DNA of 64,000 nucleotides, from assembly GCA_902526565.1 (NCBI GenBank), contig CABZLP010000001.1, positions 128,361-192,360 on the forward strand, given 5' to 3'. A program made the translations under genes and the position numbers. The stretch comes from an uncultured Pelagibacteraceae bacterium. GTDB lineage: Bacteria > Pseudomonadota > Alphaproteobacteria > Pelagibacterales > AG-422-B15. This document shows, piece by piece, positions 49,828 through 59,917 of this stretch (the first letter of the stretch is position 1; the number at the start of each line of letters is the position of its first letter). The notes under the pieces are model-generated. The model ran no database searches and was not told the DNA's origin. It was given only the letters and a program-made list of their open reading frames with translations.

Positions 49828-50517
49828 CTAAAATCTTTTTTTAATAAATTTATAAATAACTGGAATTATAACAATTACACTAATTAAAAGAACTGGAAGC
49901 AAATACTCTACTTTAAGAATATCTTCACTAGAGAAACTTTGTGTATCTACTATATTTTGAATGCCATTTCCAATACTAACAAGAATATATGCCCAGGGGA
50001 TTACCCCAAATATAGTTGCAATAAAGTAGTCTCTTAATTTCATGTCCAATACTGCGGGAAGTAAATTCTGTATTCCAAAAGGTACTCCCCCAATTACTCT
50101 TATAAAAAGAAGATAACTTATTGCATTGCGATTAAAGCCCTCTTTAAACTTATCAAATCTTGAACCAAACTGTCTCAGAATATATTCTTTAAAGAAATAC
50201 CGTGCATAAACAAATACAACCATAGCCCCGATCACTTCTCCTATGATTGCAATGATCAATCCAATGTATATGCCAAAGTAGAAACCTGCCAAAATACATA
50301 CAGGTGTAATTGGTCCCATAATTGAAATCATCAGCGCTATAATCAATGCACAGAGAAATACGGATAAAACGGGATTTGCAATAATATAATCTTGTATTAA
50401 ACCATGCTGATTAATTAAAAATTCCATTGATATGGGGTTATATTTGCCAAGTAAATATAGAACACTCACAAATAAGGAGATGCCAATGATGGTGTTTATT
50501 ATCTTGTTTTTGAACAT
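49828..50517 (-). CDS. TVP38/TMEM64 (DedA/VTT) family membrane protein
   Basis: LAGFYFGIYIGLIIAIIGEVIGAMVVFVYARYFF, FLLFIRVIGGVPFGIQNLLPAVLDMKLRDYFIATIFGVIPWAYI. Confidence 0.87.
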   Translation of the reverse strand: MFKNKIINTIIGISLFVSVLYLLGKYNPISMEFLINQHGLIQDYIIANPVLSVFLCALIIALMISIMGPITPVCILAGFYFGIYIGLIIAIIGEVIGAMVVFVYARYFFKEYILRQFGSRFDKFKEGFNRNAISYLLFIRVIGGVPFGIQNLLPAVLDMKLRDYFIATIFGVIPWAYILVSIGNGIQNIVDTQSFSSEDILKVEYLLPVLLISVIVIIPVIYKFIKKRF

Positions 50518-50601
50518 TTAACTTAATTAATGAATATTAATTGACTATATAATGAATGCAATTTATAAGCCATTTCACAAATTCAATCTAATTAATTTAT
50601 T

Positions 50602-50736
50602 ATGAAAAGAACGTTTCAGCCCAGTAATCTAGTAAAGAAAAGACGACACGGTTTTAGAGCCCGGTCTGCTACTAAAGATGGTCGTATAATCTTGGCTAGA
50701 CGTCGCTCTAAAGGTAGAAAAGTTCTTTCAGCCTAA
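50602..50736 (+). CDS. rpmH: 50S ribosomal protein L34 (not in supplied ORF track)
   Basis: Translation [44 protein letters not shown]; directly upstream of rnpA. Confidence 0.98.
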   Translation: MKRTFQPSNLVKKRRHGFRARSATKDGRIILARRRSKGRKVLSA

Positions 50737-50750
50737 ATAATCAATCCATC

Positions 50751-51083
50751 ATGAAAAGTCTAGTTACACTTAAATCCTCTAAGGATTTTCTAGAGGCTAA
50801 AAAAGGTCTATTTTATCGGAGTAGATCCTTTCTTTTACAAGCATTTGAGGTTAAGAATAGCAATGAAATTAAGGTTGGTTATACCGTCTCAAAACAAAAT
50901 GGAAATGCGGTAGTACGTAATAAAATTAAAAGAAGATTAAGGGTGCTAGCAAATACAGTATTAGCGAACTATGGCATTAAAAAATGGAATTATGTCATCA
51001 TTGGAAAAAAAAATGCAATGGTTGAAGATTTTGAAAAATTAGAAAATGAAATGCTTACAGCATTAAAAAAAATACACAGATAA
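50751..51083 (+). CDS. rnpA: Ribonuclease P protein component
   Basis: [23 protein letters not shown] signature and rpmH-rnpA-yidD-yidC context. Confidence 0.95.
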   Translation: MKSLVTLKSSKDFLEAKKGLFYRSRSFLLQAFEVKNSNEIKVGYTVSKQNGNAVVRNKIKRRLRVLANTVLANYGIKKWNYVIIGKKNAMVEDFEKLENEMLTALKKIHR

Positions 51084-51087
51084 TTTT

Positions 51088-51327
51088 ATGATAAAATATT
51101 TTTTTCTATTCTTAATTACCATTTATCAAAGGTTAATCTCACCTTATTTTCCAAGTTCATGTCGTTTTATACCAACATGCTCTGAATATACAAAAGAAGC
51201 TATTCAATATCACGGTGCACTCAAAGGAACATACCTTGGAATTAAAAGAATTAGCAAGTGCCATCCGATAAAATTTCTTGGTGGCTCTGAGGGATATGAT
51301 CCAGTACCGAAGGAAAGAAATAAGTAA
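51088..51327 (+). CDS. yidD: Membrane protein insertion efficiency factor YidD
   Basis: [48 protein letters not shown]. Confidence 0.96.
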   Translation: MIKYFFLFLITIYQRLISPYFPSSCRFIPTCSEYTKEAIQYHGALKGTYLGIKRISKCHPIKFLGGSEGYDPVPKERNK

Positions 51328-53049
51328 ATGGAAAGCAGAAACTTAATTTTTGCGATAATTCTCTCAATTGGAGTACTTTTCATATGGAGTTTCTTTTTTG
51401 AAGCTCCTGAGCAGCAAAATTTAGATGAGTTTAGTCTTGATGAAGAAGTATCTGAAGTTAACTCAGACGAACTAGACATGGAAGCGATAGCCGAGATTGA
51501 AGGCTCACTTGGTATAGATAATGGAAATACTATTGATTTGAGTGAAGCCCTAAACAAAGATCAAAGAGTTAGTATAAATACTCAGAGTATTTCTGGTTCA
51601 ATTAATTTAAAAGGTCTTAAAATCGATGATATTGTTTTAAAAAAATATAATGAAACACAGGAAGAAAAATCAGATAATATTAGAGTTCTTCAACCCTTAG
51701 ATACCTTTAACGGATACGAGGTAACTTTCGGATGGATAAAAAATCAAGATGCTACATTCGAAACACCGAATGCTGAAACAGTTTGGAAAATCAAAAATGA
51801 TGTTTCAGTTTTAGATACTTCAAATGAAGTTGAATTTGAATGGTCAAATAAAACCGGACAAACCTTTATCACAAGCATAACCCTTGATGAAGATTACATG
51901 TTCGATGTCACTCAAAAAGTCATCAATGACTCCACTGATAATATAGTTATTAACAATGCAAGCAAAGTAACTCGGAAACAATCACCATCTTTATCAGGAA
52001 TGTTTATTCTTCACGAAGGATTGCTTGGGGTTCTCAAAGAAAAACTTGAACTTATCGACTATAGTGATTTGAAAGATGATCAAGAAACACTTAATTTTGA
52101 AAGTGATAATGGCTGGGTTGGTATAACTGATAAATACTGGCTGGCTGCATTGATACCTGATCAAGAAAAATCTTTCAAAGCCATTTATACGTATGACAAT
52201 GGCTATATTGCTTATTATAGATCTTTAAACGCTACGAATGTGCCCGGTGGTGAAACGCATACCGTTGATAGTCAAATTTTTATTGGAGCCAAAGAAGCTA
52301 AATTAATTGATAGATACAAAGAAGATTATGGCATCTATAATTTCGATCTTGCCATTGATTGGGGTTGGTTTTACTTCCTAACTAAACCATTGTTTAATGT
52401 TATTTACTTCTTCTCTCAATTGTCAGGTAATTTCGGCTTAGCTATTATTTACCTAACAGTCATAACAAGAATAGTCTTTTTCCCACTTGCAAACTGGTCA
52501 TTCGTTTCAATGGCAAAAATGAAAATGCTTCAACCAGAAATGACTCGAATAAAAGATCTCTATAAAGATGATAGAACCCAACAACAACAGGCGTTGATGG
52601 CATTATACAAAAAAGAAAAAGTGAATCCGATATCAGGATGTTTACCTATACTGATTCAAATCCCTTTCTTCTTTGCGATTTACAAAATGCTTTTTGTGTC
52701 AATTGAAATGAGGCATGCGCCTTTTTATGGTTGGATTCAAGACTTGGCAGCAAAGGATCCCACAACTATCTTTAATTTATTTGGCTTAATTCCCTGGGAT
52801 CCCCCTTCTTTTATGATTATTGGCATTTGGCCAGTATTGATGGGTGTCACAATGTATATTCAACAAAAATTAAACCCAGCACCACCTGATCCAATTCAAG
52901 CAAGAATATTTATGTTTTTTCCATTTTTCATAACAGTTCTACTGGCACAATTTGCAGCTGGACTAGTGATTTATTGGACTACGAATAACATTCTTTCAAT
53001 CATCCAGCAGTGGATTATTACTAAAAGAACCACAATAAAAACAAATTAA
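51328..53049 (+). CDS. yidC: Membrane protein insertase YidC
   Basis: N-terminal TM, periplasmic domain, GNFGLAIIYLTVITRIVFFPLANWSFVSMAKMKMLQPEM, NPISGCLPILIQIPFFFAIYKML. Confidence 0.97.
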   Translation: MESRNLIFAIILSIGVLFIWSFFFEAPEQQNLDEFSLDEEVSEVNSDELDMEAIAEIEGSLGIDNGNTIDLSEALNKDQRVSINTQSISGSINLKGLKIDDIVLKKYNETQEEKSDNIRVLQPLDTFNGYEVTFGWIKNQDATFETPNAETVWKIKNDVSVLDTSNEVEFEWSNKTGQTFITSITLDEDYMFDVTQKVINDSTDNIVINNASKVTRKQSPSLSGMFILHEGLLGVLKEKLELIDYSDLKDDQETLNFESDNGWVGITDKYWLAALIPDQEKSFKAIYTYDNGYIAYYRSLNATNVPGGETHTVDSQIFIGAKEAKLIDRYKEDYGIYNFDLAIDWGWFYFLTKPLFNVIYFFSQLSGNFGLAIIYLTVITRIVFFPLANWSFVSMAKMKMLQPEMTRIKDLYKDDRTQQQQALMALYKKEKVNPISGCLPILIQIPFFFAIYKMLFVSIEMRHAPFYGWIQDLAAKDPTTIFNLFGLIPWDPPSFMIIGIWPVLMGVTMYIQQKLNPAPPDPIQARIFMFFPFFITVLLAQFAAGLVIYWTTNNILSIIQQWIITKRTTIKTN

Positions 53050-53053
53050 TAAA

Positions 53054-53941
53054 ATGTCTCTTCAAAATAATCAGCCTGAAAGCAAAGAGCTTTTAGAAAA
53101 ATATTGGATATCTGGTAAAAAATTCCATACCAAAACTTTTTACTTTATAAGAAAATATCAGAATAAAATTATCGTTATAAAGTATGGAGGATACGCTCTG
53201 ACTAAACCTGCACTTTTAAAATCATTTGCAAAAAATATATCCTTATTAAATCAATTGGGTATTAAAGTTATTGTAGTTCACGGTGGTGGTCCTCAAATAG
53301 AAAAAGAATTGAAAAAAAGAAAAATTAATAATGAAGAGTATCAAGGATTAAGGGTGACTACAAAAAGTGTGCTTGGAGTTGTCAAAAGAATTTTGTCTCA
53401 CGATTTGAATAAACTAATATCTGATGAAATCAAAAAAAATGGGGGTAAAACAAAAAGATTTAATGGAGTGAGCTCTAAAGTGCTCAATGCAAAAATAGCA
53501 ATGAATGGTAATATTGGTTTCGTGGGGGAGCCAAGAGGTATTGATAAAAATATAATAATGAAAGCCCTAAAAAGTAATCATATTCCCATTATCGCACCAC
53601 TTGGAATTGATACAAATAAAAATACCTTGAATATTAACGCAGACACAGCAGCCGCTTACATCGCTGAGTCAGTAAAAGCTGAGAGGTTATTGCTTTTAAC
53701 CGATGTAGCAGGAGTGCTGGATAACAATAAGAAATTGATAACAGAGCTCGATCGTAAAAAAGCATTTCAATACATAAAAAAAGGCACTATAAAAAGCGGT
53801 ATGATACCTAAGATCAAAGCATGCTTTAATACCTTAAAAAATGGTGCAAAAGGGGTCGCCTTAATTGATGGGAGAAAACAAAACGCTGTTGCCATGGAGC
53901 TCCTAACAACGCAAGGAGCAGGCACATTAATAAAAAAGTAA
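53054..53941 (+). CDS. argB: Acetylglutamate kinase
   Basis: [48 protein letters not shown]. Confidence 0.95.
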   Translation: MSLQNNQPESKELLEKYWISGKKFHTKTFYFIRKYQNKIIVIKYGGYALTKPALLKSFAKNISLLNQLGIKVIVVHGGGPQIEKELKKRKINNEEYQGLRVTTKSVLGVVKRILSHDLNKLISDEIKKNGGKTKRFNGVSSKVLNAKIAMNGNIGFVGEPRGIDKNIIMKALKSNHIPIIAPLGIDTNKNTLNINADTAAAYIAESVKAERLLLLTDVAGVLDNNKKLITELDRKKAFQYIKKGTIKSGMIPKIKACFNTLKNGAKGVALIDGRKQNAVAMELLTTQGAGTLIKK

Positions 53942-53945
53942 ACTT

Positions 53946-54770
53946 ATGAGTGAAAATCAAAAATTAAAAGAGAGTATTGAAAGCGCTTGGGAGAATATAG
54001 CAAACTTATCACCAAGTGATACGGATGTTTCTCAAGCAGTAGATCAAGTAATTAAGAAACTAGACAGTGGTGAGCTCCGAATTGCTGAAAAAGTTCATAA
54101 TCAGTGGACTGTAAATCAATGGTTAAAAAAAGCTGTTCTTATTTCATTCAGGATTAATGAAAATACAATCCTCAGAGGCCCCTACACATCATGGTTTGAC
54201 AAAGTCAAAGGCAAAACCGTTGATTGGGATGAAGATCAATGGAAAGCAGCCGGGTATCGACACGTGCCCAATGGAACAGTACGAGAGGGTTCATTTATTG
54301 GCAAGGGAGTTGTCTTGATGCCTTCATTTGTAAACATTGGCGCATATATTGACGAAGGAACTATGGTTGATACATGGGCAACTGTAGGTTCATGCGCTCA
54401 GATCGGCAAAAATTGTCATCTCTCAGGGGGGGTTGGCATCGGTGGTGTCCTTGAACCTCTACAAGCAAATCCAGTAATAATTGAAGATAATTGTTTTGTA
54501 GGTGCTCGAGCGGAGGTTGCAGAGGGTGTAATTGTTCGAGAAGGGTCAGTTTTGTCTATGGGTGTTTATCTCGGCGCCTCCACAAAAATAGTTAATCGTG
54601 CAACTGGTGAGATACTGTTTGGTGAAGTTCCTGCATACTCTGTCGTTGTTCCTGGGACAATGCCAAATGAAGATCCAACAAAACCGAGTCTTTATTGTGT
54701 AGTCATTGTTAAAACAGTTGATGAAAATACAAGAAAAAAAACCTCCATTAATGATCTTTTAAGAGAGTAA
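53946..54770 (+). CDS. dapD: 2,3,4,5-tetrahydropyridine-2,6-dicarboxylate N-succinyltransferase
   Basis: Hexapeptide-repeat acyltransferase; [59 protein letters not shown]. Confidence 0.97.
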   Translation: MSENQKLKESIESAWENIANLSPSDTDVSQAVDQVIKKLDSGELRIAEKVHNQWTVNQWLKKAVLISFRINENTILRGPYTSWFDKVKGKTVDWDEDQWKAAGYRHVPNGTVREGSFIGKGVVLMPSFVNIGAYIDEGTMVDTWATVGSCAQIGKNCHLSGGVGIGGVLEPLQANPVIIEDNCFVGARAEVAEGVIVREGSVLSMGVYLGASTKIVNRATGEILFGEVPAYSVVVPGTMPNEDPTKPSLYCVVIVKTVDENTRKKTSINDLLRE

Positions 54771-54776
54771 AGTATT

Positions 54777-55922
54777 ATGGAAGTTATTGAATTAACAAAG
54801 GCACTGATATCTTGTCAGAGTGTGACCCCTAAAAATGATGGTGTATTAGATTTACTTGAAAAAGAGTTATCAAACATTGGTTTTGATTGTAAGCGATACT
54901 TATTTAGCGATAGTAATACCCCAGATGTAGATAATCTTTATGCTAAAATTGGAAATGGCGCACCTCATATCTGTTTTGGTGGACATACTGATGTTGTTCC
55001 AGTTGGCGATCTAAACGCATGGAGCTGTGATCCGTTTAATGCAACTGAAAAAGATGGAAAAGTATACGGCCGTGGAGCAAGCGACATGAAGTCTGCAATT
55101 GCTGCATTTGTTTGCGCTGTGAAAGATTACATTAATAATAATGAACTTAAAGGCACAATAAGTCTACTAATAACTAATGATGAAGAAGGGCCTGCAATAA
55201 ATGGCACTAAAAAAGTATTAGAGGAAATATATAACAATGGAGAAAAAATTGACTCATGTATTGTTGGTGAACCAACTTGTCCTAGTAAATTGGGTGAAAT
55301 GGTTAAAATTGGAAGAAGAGGAAGCTTTACAGCTAAAATAAGTATCACTGGTAAACAAGGTCATGTCGCATATCCTCAATGGACACTGAATCCAATCGAC
55401 TCTCTCACTAAAATTTTAAATAATATAATTAGTTTAGAATTAGATAAGGGGACTGAAGAGTTCCCACCTTCAAACGTAGAAATTGTTAAAATAAATTCAA
55501 GTGATGGCGCTTCAAATGTTGTGCCTCAAAGTGCAGAAGGTACGTTTAATATAAGATATAATATTAAGCATAGTAAGGAGAGTTTAATAAAAACTATTGA
55601 TACAATTATCAGTGAACAAGTTAAAAATACTAATTATGTATCCAATGTTGAATATAATAATTCAGCAGAACCCTTTCTCACTAATATGGGAAATTTTACA
55701 GAAATTATAAAAAGTTCGTCTGATGAAATTACTGGCTTAAGTGCAGAACTTACAACAACAGGGGGTACTTCCGATGCAAGGTTTTTTAAAGATTATTGTG
55801 AGGTTGCAGAATTTGGCCTCATAGGTGAAACAGCTCACCAAATAGATGAACATGTAAAATTGCAAGATATAGAAAATCTAAAAGAAATTTATTTACTTGT
55901 TTTAAAAAAATATTTTAGTTAG
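54777..55922 (+). CDS. dapE: Succinyl-diaminopimelate desuccinylase
   Basis: ICFGGHTDVVPVGDLNAWSCDPF, YGRGASDMKSAIAAFV, LITNDEEGPAINGTKK, TTGGTSDARF. Confidence 0.95.
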   Translation: MEVIELTKALISCQSVTPKNDGVLDLLEKELSNIGFDCKRYLFSDSNTPDVDNLYAKIGNGAPHICFGGHTDVVPVGDLNAWSCDPFNATEKDGKVYGRGASDMKSAIAAFVCAVKDYINNNELKGTISLLITNDEEGPAINGTKKVLEEIYNNGEKIDSCIVGEPTCPSKLGEMVKIGRRGSFTAKISITGKQGHVAYPQWTLNPIDSLTKILNNIISLELDKGTEEFPPSNVEIVKINSSDGASNVVPQSAEGTFNIRYNIKHSKESLIKTIDTIISEQVKNTNYVSNVEYNNSAEPFLTNMGNFTEIIKSSSDEITGLSAELTTTGGTSDARFFKDYCEVAEFGLIGETAHQIDEHVKLQDIENLKEIYLLVLKKYFS

Positions 55923-55925
55923 ATA

Positions 55926-56345
55926 TTATTTAGTTTCTGAACCGTAAAAATTTTTATCAAAGATTTCCATAATCTCATTTGGTGGGGTTGTAATTTTTCT
56001 AGAATTAAGATCAAACCACGCTCCGTTGGCAAGAATTTTAACTGCTAACTCTCCAGAACTTTTAAATAACAGGATTTTTCGTATCCATTTTCTTTTATCT
56101 TCAGGAGGAGTTAACCGTTCTATTCTAAATTCGATTTCCTCATGCTCAAACACCTCTTTAAGATAATCAATTTTAGTTGAAAATGTCACGGGTGCGCATG
56201 ATAATTGAAGAAATTTCTGCGATGTGCCAATCTCTTTATTGAATTCCCACAATGCATCTATTGCGATTGACAAATAACCAGCTTCTCCAACATGCCCATT
56301 TTGGTCAATATATTTTGAGGAAACAACAATTTTTTTAGATTTCAT
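55926..56345 (-). CDS. Hotdog-fold acyl-CoA thioesterase-like protein
   Basis: YIDQNGHVGEAGYLSIAIDALWEF is 4HBT-like. Confidence 0.7.
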   Translation of the reverse strand: MKSKKIVVSSKYIDQNGHVGEAGYLSIAIDALWEFNKEIGTSQKFLQLSCAPVTFSTKIDYLKEVFEHEEIEFRIERLTPPEDKRKWIRKILLFKSSGELAVKILANGAWFDLNSRKITTPPNEIMEIFDKNFYGSETK

Positions 56346-56507
56346 CTTCTGCGTGGAAAATGAATATAGTATTGACGCATTTATATTTTACCAAATATTA
56401 ATAGTATTCTACTTTGGTATTATCAATAACATTAGCATGATTGTCAGAGCTATGTCTAATTTAAGGGGTGATGGGTTAAAGTTCCATTTCGTGCCAAACA
56501 TAAAAAC

Positions 56508-56609
56508 CTAGAGAATCGCGCCAAAAATAAGGAAAATGAAGTAAACAACCATTAATCCAGGAAAATATTTAAGGGAAAAATTAAAGCCTTTTTCTAATTT
56601 TTTTCTCAT
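56508..56609 (-). CDS. Possible 33-aa small membrane protein
   Basis: ORF MRKKLEKGFNFSLKYFPGLMVVYFIFLIFGAIL: basic N-terminus then a single TM; lies in a 353-bp gap. Confidence 0.4.
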   Translation of the reverse strand: MRKKLEKGFNFSLKYFPGLMVVYFIFLIFGAIL

Positions 56610-56698
56610 AAAACGTAATTACTCAAATTTTTTGACCTTTAATAGAAAATTAATCTGTCAATTTGGCAATTGCATAAAATTAAATAATTGCACTGTTT

Positions 56699-58120
56699 AT
56701 GTATGTTGACTGCATGTTTGATGAAATGTACAGCGATAACGCTGAGATAAGAGAACACTACCTAAATGTTAATTCATGGCTAAGAACAATGTCTTCTACA
56801 GCTATAAGTAAAAAAAATGTAGAAGCTGAAAGTCATTTTAAAAGAATAGGGATAACATTCTCAGTCCAAGATGATTCAATGTCAGAAAGAATCATTCCCT
56901 TTGACTTAATACCCAGAATATTAACTAACCATGAATGGTCTAAAATTGAGAAAGGTGTCATCCAAAGAACTAAAGCTCTAAATGCATTCTTAGCAGATAT
57001 TTATAGCAGTGGAGAAATTTTTAAAGCAAAGATAATTCCTGAAGAAATTGTTTATAAGAAAGCATCGTTTGACCAGTCAATGGTCGGTTTTTCACCGCCG
57101 CGTAAAATATATAGTCCCATTGTAGGAGTCGATTTAGTAAGAACTGGAAGAGATCAATTTTATGTTCTGGAAGATAACTGTCGAACACCTTCAGGTGTAT
57201 CATACATGTTGGAGAACAGGGAAATTATGATGAAAATGTTTCCAGATTTGTTTCATTCAAACCGTGTTCAAAGAGTAGATGATTATCCGACAAGACTGCT
57301 GCAAACACTAATGAGCTTAGCTCCAAAGAAATGTGATAGCTCCATTCCCACAGTTGTACTTTTAACTCCTGGACATTTAAATAGCGCTTATTATGAACAT
57401 ACTTTTCTATCTGATCAAATGGGAATAGAGATGGTCGAGGCCAGTGACCTTTATGTAGAAAACGATCTTGTTTATATGAAAACTGTTGATGGTCCAAAAA
57501 AAGTTGATGTTATATATCGACGCATTGATGATGATTACATAGATCCTCTATTTTATAACCCTGATTCAGTTATTGGTGTGCCAGGTATAATTCATGCATA
57601 TCGAACTGGTGGAGTTAATATTTGTTCTGCGCCAGGCTGCGGCATTGCAGACGATAAAGCCATTTATATTTATGTTCCTGAAATGATAAAATTTTATTTA
57701 GGTGAGATGCCTATTCTTGAAAATGTTGAGACCTGGCGATGCGAAAAAGATGATGAATTAAAATATGTTTTAGAAAACATTAAAAATCTTGTTGTTAAGG
57801 AGGTTGATGGCTCTGGTGGCTATGGCATGTTAATTGGCCCAAAATCAACAAAAAAAACCATTGAGCAATTCTCCCTTAAATTAAAAAATAATCCCAAAGG
57901 CTATATTGCCCAACCAACTTTAGACCTATCATCATCACCTACTCTCATTGATAACGAAATAACAGGAAGACGTGTAGACTTAAGACCATACTGCTTAATA
58001 GGTAAGCAAGCTCAACTTTGCCCGGGTGGCCTTACAAGAGTTGCGCTTAATAAAGGATCATACGTCGTAAATTCATCACAAGGAGGAGGCGTCAAGGACA
58101 CTTGGGTTCTTGCTGATTAA
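56699..58120 (+). CDS. Circularly permuted ATP-grasp protein
   Basis: VGVDLVRTGRDQFYVLEDNCRTPSGVSYMLENR, VDVIYRRIDDDYIDPL, VVKEVDGSGGYGMLIGP, DLRPYCLIG. Confidence 0.92.
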   Translation: MYVDCMFDEMYSDNAEIREHYLNVNSWLRTMSSTAISKKNVEAESHFKRIGITFSVQDDSMSERIIPFDLIPRILTNHEWSKIEKGVIQRTKALNAFLADIYSSGEIFKAKIIPEEIVYKKASFDQSMVGFSPPRKIYSPIVGVDLVRTGRDQFYVLEDNCRTPSGVSYMLENREIMMKMFPDLFHSNRVQRVDDYPTRLLQTLMSLAPKKCDSSIPTVVLLTPGHLNSAYYEHTFLSDQMGIEMVEASDLYVENDLVYMKTVDGPKKVDVIYRRIDDDYIDPLFYNPDSVIGVPGIIHAYRTGGVNICSAPGCGIADDKAIYIYVPEMIKFYLGEMPILENVETWRCEKDDELKYVLENIKNLVVKEVDGSGGYGMLIGPKSTKKTIEQFSLKLKNNPKGYIAQPTLDLSSSPTLIDNEITGRRVDLRPYCLIGKQAQLCPGGLTRVALNKGSYVVNSSQGGGVKDTWVLAD

Positions 58121-58125
58121 TTAAA

Positions 58126-59061
58126 ATGTTAAGTAGAACTGCAGAGAATTTATATTGGATAAGTAGATACATGGAAAGGGCCGAAACGATGGCGCGTCTA
58201 TTGGATGTGGGATATCGTATGTCTCTATTCCCGAACCCTAAAGGGTATCATAACGAGTGGGACTCTGTTTTATCAGCTGCCGGGGCCTCACAAGGATATT
58301 TTCAAAAATATAATGAAATTAATCAAGAAAATGTTGAGGATTATCTTTTTTTTGATGAGGATAATCCCTCTTCTGTTTACAGCTGTATATTAAAAGCAAG
58401 AAATAACGCTTTAGTTGTTCGAACAGCATTTACTCCAGAGGCATGGGTAGCCATAAATAAGTCCTATCAAGAAATGCTTGGATTTAAGAACAATAAATAT
58501 TCTCGATCAGACTTGCCAAACTTCACTGAGTGGACAATACAACAGGTGAATATGTTTCGAGGGTCAGCAAATTCACTTCTAAGGAATGATGGTTATCATT
58601 TTATATTTCTTGGAACATTTATTGAAAGAGCGGATAATTCTGCAAGATTACTTGATGTAAAGTATTTTGTTCTTTTGCCAACAGCTGATTACATTGGAGG
58701 TAATCTTGATAATTTACAATGGATCATACTTTTGAGATCATTATCCTCTTTTAGGGCATTTCGTTGGGCTTATGATGGAGATGTAACATCAACTAAAATT
58801 GCTCATTTTTTTATACTTAACAATGATTGCTCAAGATCGCTTAGTTTCTGTATTAATAATATTGTCTATCATTTAAATAGTCTAAAATGTAGTCCAGAGA
58901 AAATTACAGATATATATATGGGACTGAAAGATGTCCATGACTCAGTCAAAACAGAAACAGTTGATTCAATAATTAGTTTTGGACTGCATGAGTATGTTAC
59001 AAATTTTGTTTCCAAGATATCTTTTTTAGACAATCAAATTCAATCACATTTTTTTAGATAA
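58126..59061 (+). CDS. Alpha-E domain-containing protein
   Basis: MLSRTAENLYWISRYMERAETMARLLDVGYRM; FLGTFIERADNSARLLDVKYFVLLP. Confidence 0.92.
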   Translation: MLSRTAENLYWISRYMERAETMARLLDVGYRMSLFPNPKGYHNEWDSVLSAAGASQGYFQKYNEINQENVEDYLFFDEDNPSSVYSCILKARNNALVVRTAFTPEAWVAINKSYQEMLGFKNNKYSRSDLPNFTEWTIQQVNMFRGSANSLLRNDGYHFIFLGTFIERADNSARLLDVKYFVLLPTADYIGGNLDNLQWIILLRSLSSFRAFRWAYDGDVTSTKIAHFFILNNDCSRSLSFCINNIVYHLNSLKCSPEKITDIYMGLKDVHDSVKTETVDSIISFGLHEYVTNFVSKISFLDNQIQSHFFR

Positions 59062-59062
59062 T

Positions 59063-59884
59063 ATGCACCTTACTGTTAATCATACAACAAACTACCATTA
59101 TGATGATAATCTTTTAGGATTAATTCAAACCACTAAGCTTATACCCTCTTCATACAATGGTTTAAAAATCATTGATTGGGAAGTTACAAGAAACGAGAAG
59201 AAGGGCGGTGATATATTTAGGGATGCAGAAGGAAACAATATAGTTAATTTTAAAAGTGAAGAGAAAGAGAATAATGTTTACTTTCTTGTAAAAGGAATTG
59301 TAGAGACATTTAATACTGATGGTGTTTACAAAAGTGTAAATGATAAAGTTAATCCCTTGGTTTACATGAGAAATACAAGACTTACTCAGCCAAATAAGGA
59401 GATTTATGAACTTGGCTTAGAAGCAAGAGAGAGTTGTAACGATGATGAGATATTAAAAATGGCACATAACATTCTAGGACTTGTTTCAGAAAAAGTAGAT
59501 TATGTTCCATATACTACAAATACACAGACTACTGCTGCAGTGGCCATGGAACAAAAAAAAGGAGTGTGTCAAGACCAGGCTCACATCATGATTTCTGCAG
59601 CTAAATCAATTGGTTTACCCTCAAGATATGTAAGTGGTTACATGCACAAAAACGAGAATGATTCTGAGTTTCAAGCAACCCATGCCTGGGCTGAAGTTTA
59701 CATAAACAATCTTGGTTGGGTTGGATTTGATCCTACAAATCGCTGCTCCCCAGATGAGAGATACATCAGAGTTTCTTGTGGACTTGATGCGAGTTTCGCA
59801 GCTCCAATCAGAGGTGTTTATTATGGAAACAGCAATGAAAACTTAGAAATAAGTGTCCAGACAATTGAGAATTCCCCCCAATAA
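59063..59884 (+). CDS. Transglutaminase-like cysteine protease-fold protein
   Basis: VNHTTNYHYDD; KKGVCQDQAHIMISAAKSIGLPSRYVSGYM (Cys), ATHAWAEVYINNLGWVGFDPTN (His/Asp). Confidence 0.94.
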   Translation: MHLTVNHTTNYHYDDNLLGLIQTTKLIPSSYNGLKIIDWEVTRNEKKGGDIFRDAEGNNIVNFKSEEKENNVYFLVKGIVETFNTDGVYKSVNDKVNPLVYMRNTRLTQPNKEIYELGLEARESCNDDEILKMAHNILGLVSEKVDYVPYTTNTQTTAAVAMEQKKGVCQDQAHIMISAAKSIGLPSRYVSGYMHKNENDSEFQATHAWAEVYINNLGWVGFDPTNRCSPDERYIRVSCGLDASFAAPIRGVYYGNSNENLEISVQTIENSPQ

Positions 59885-59910
59885 TTAAGAGGCCAATTAA
59901 GGCCTCTTAA
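59885..59910. terminator. Bidirectional hairpin between convergent genes
   Basis: Perfect 10-bp stem TTAAGAGGCC-AATTAA-GGCCTCTTAA, A/T-rich on both flanks. Confidence 0.75.
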
Positions 59911-59917
59911 AAATTAA

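Noticed and set aside
49621-49887. 88-aa plus-strand ORF containing GAPGEIRTPDPQIRSLVLYPAEPPAHV
   Set aside because: This is the classic spurious translation across the antisense of a tRNA (tRNA-Arg 49713-49789).
50518-50601. Possible oriC near rpmH-rnpA
   Set aside because: No dnaA gene and no DnaA-box-like TTATCCACA cluster visible; rpmH synteny alone is not evidence of an origin.
51210-51557. 115-aa minus-strand ORF
   Set aside because: Antisense to yidD/yidC, both confidently assigned.
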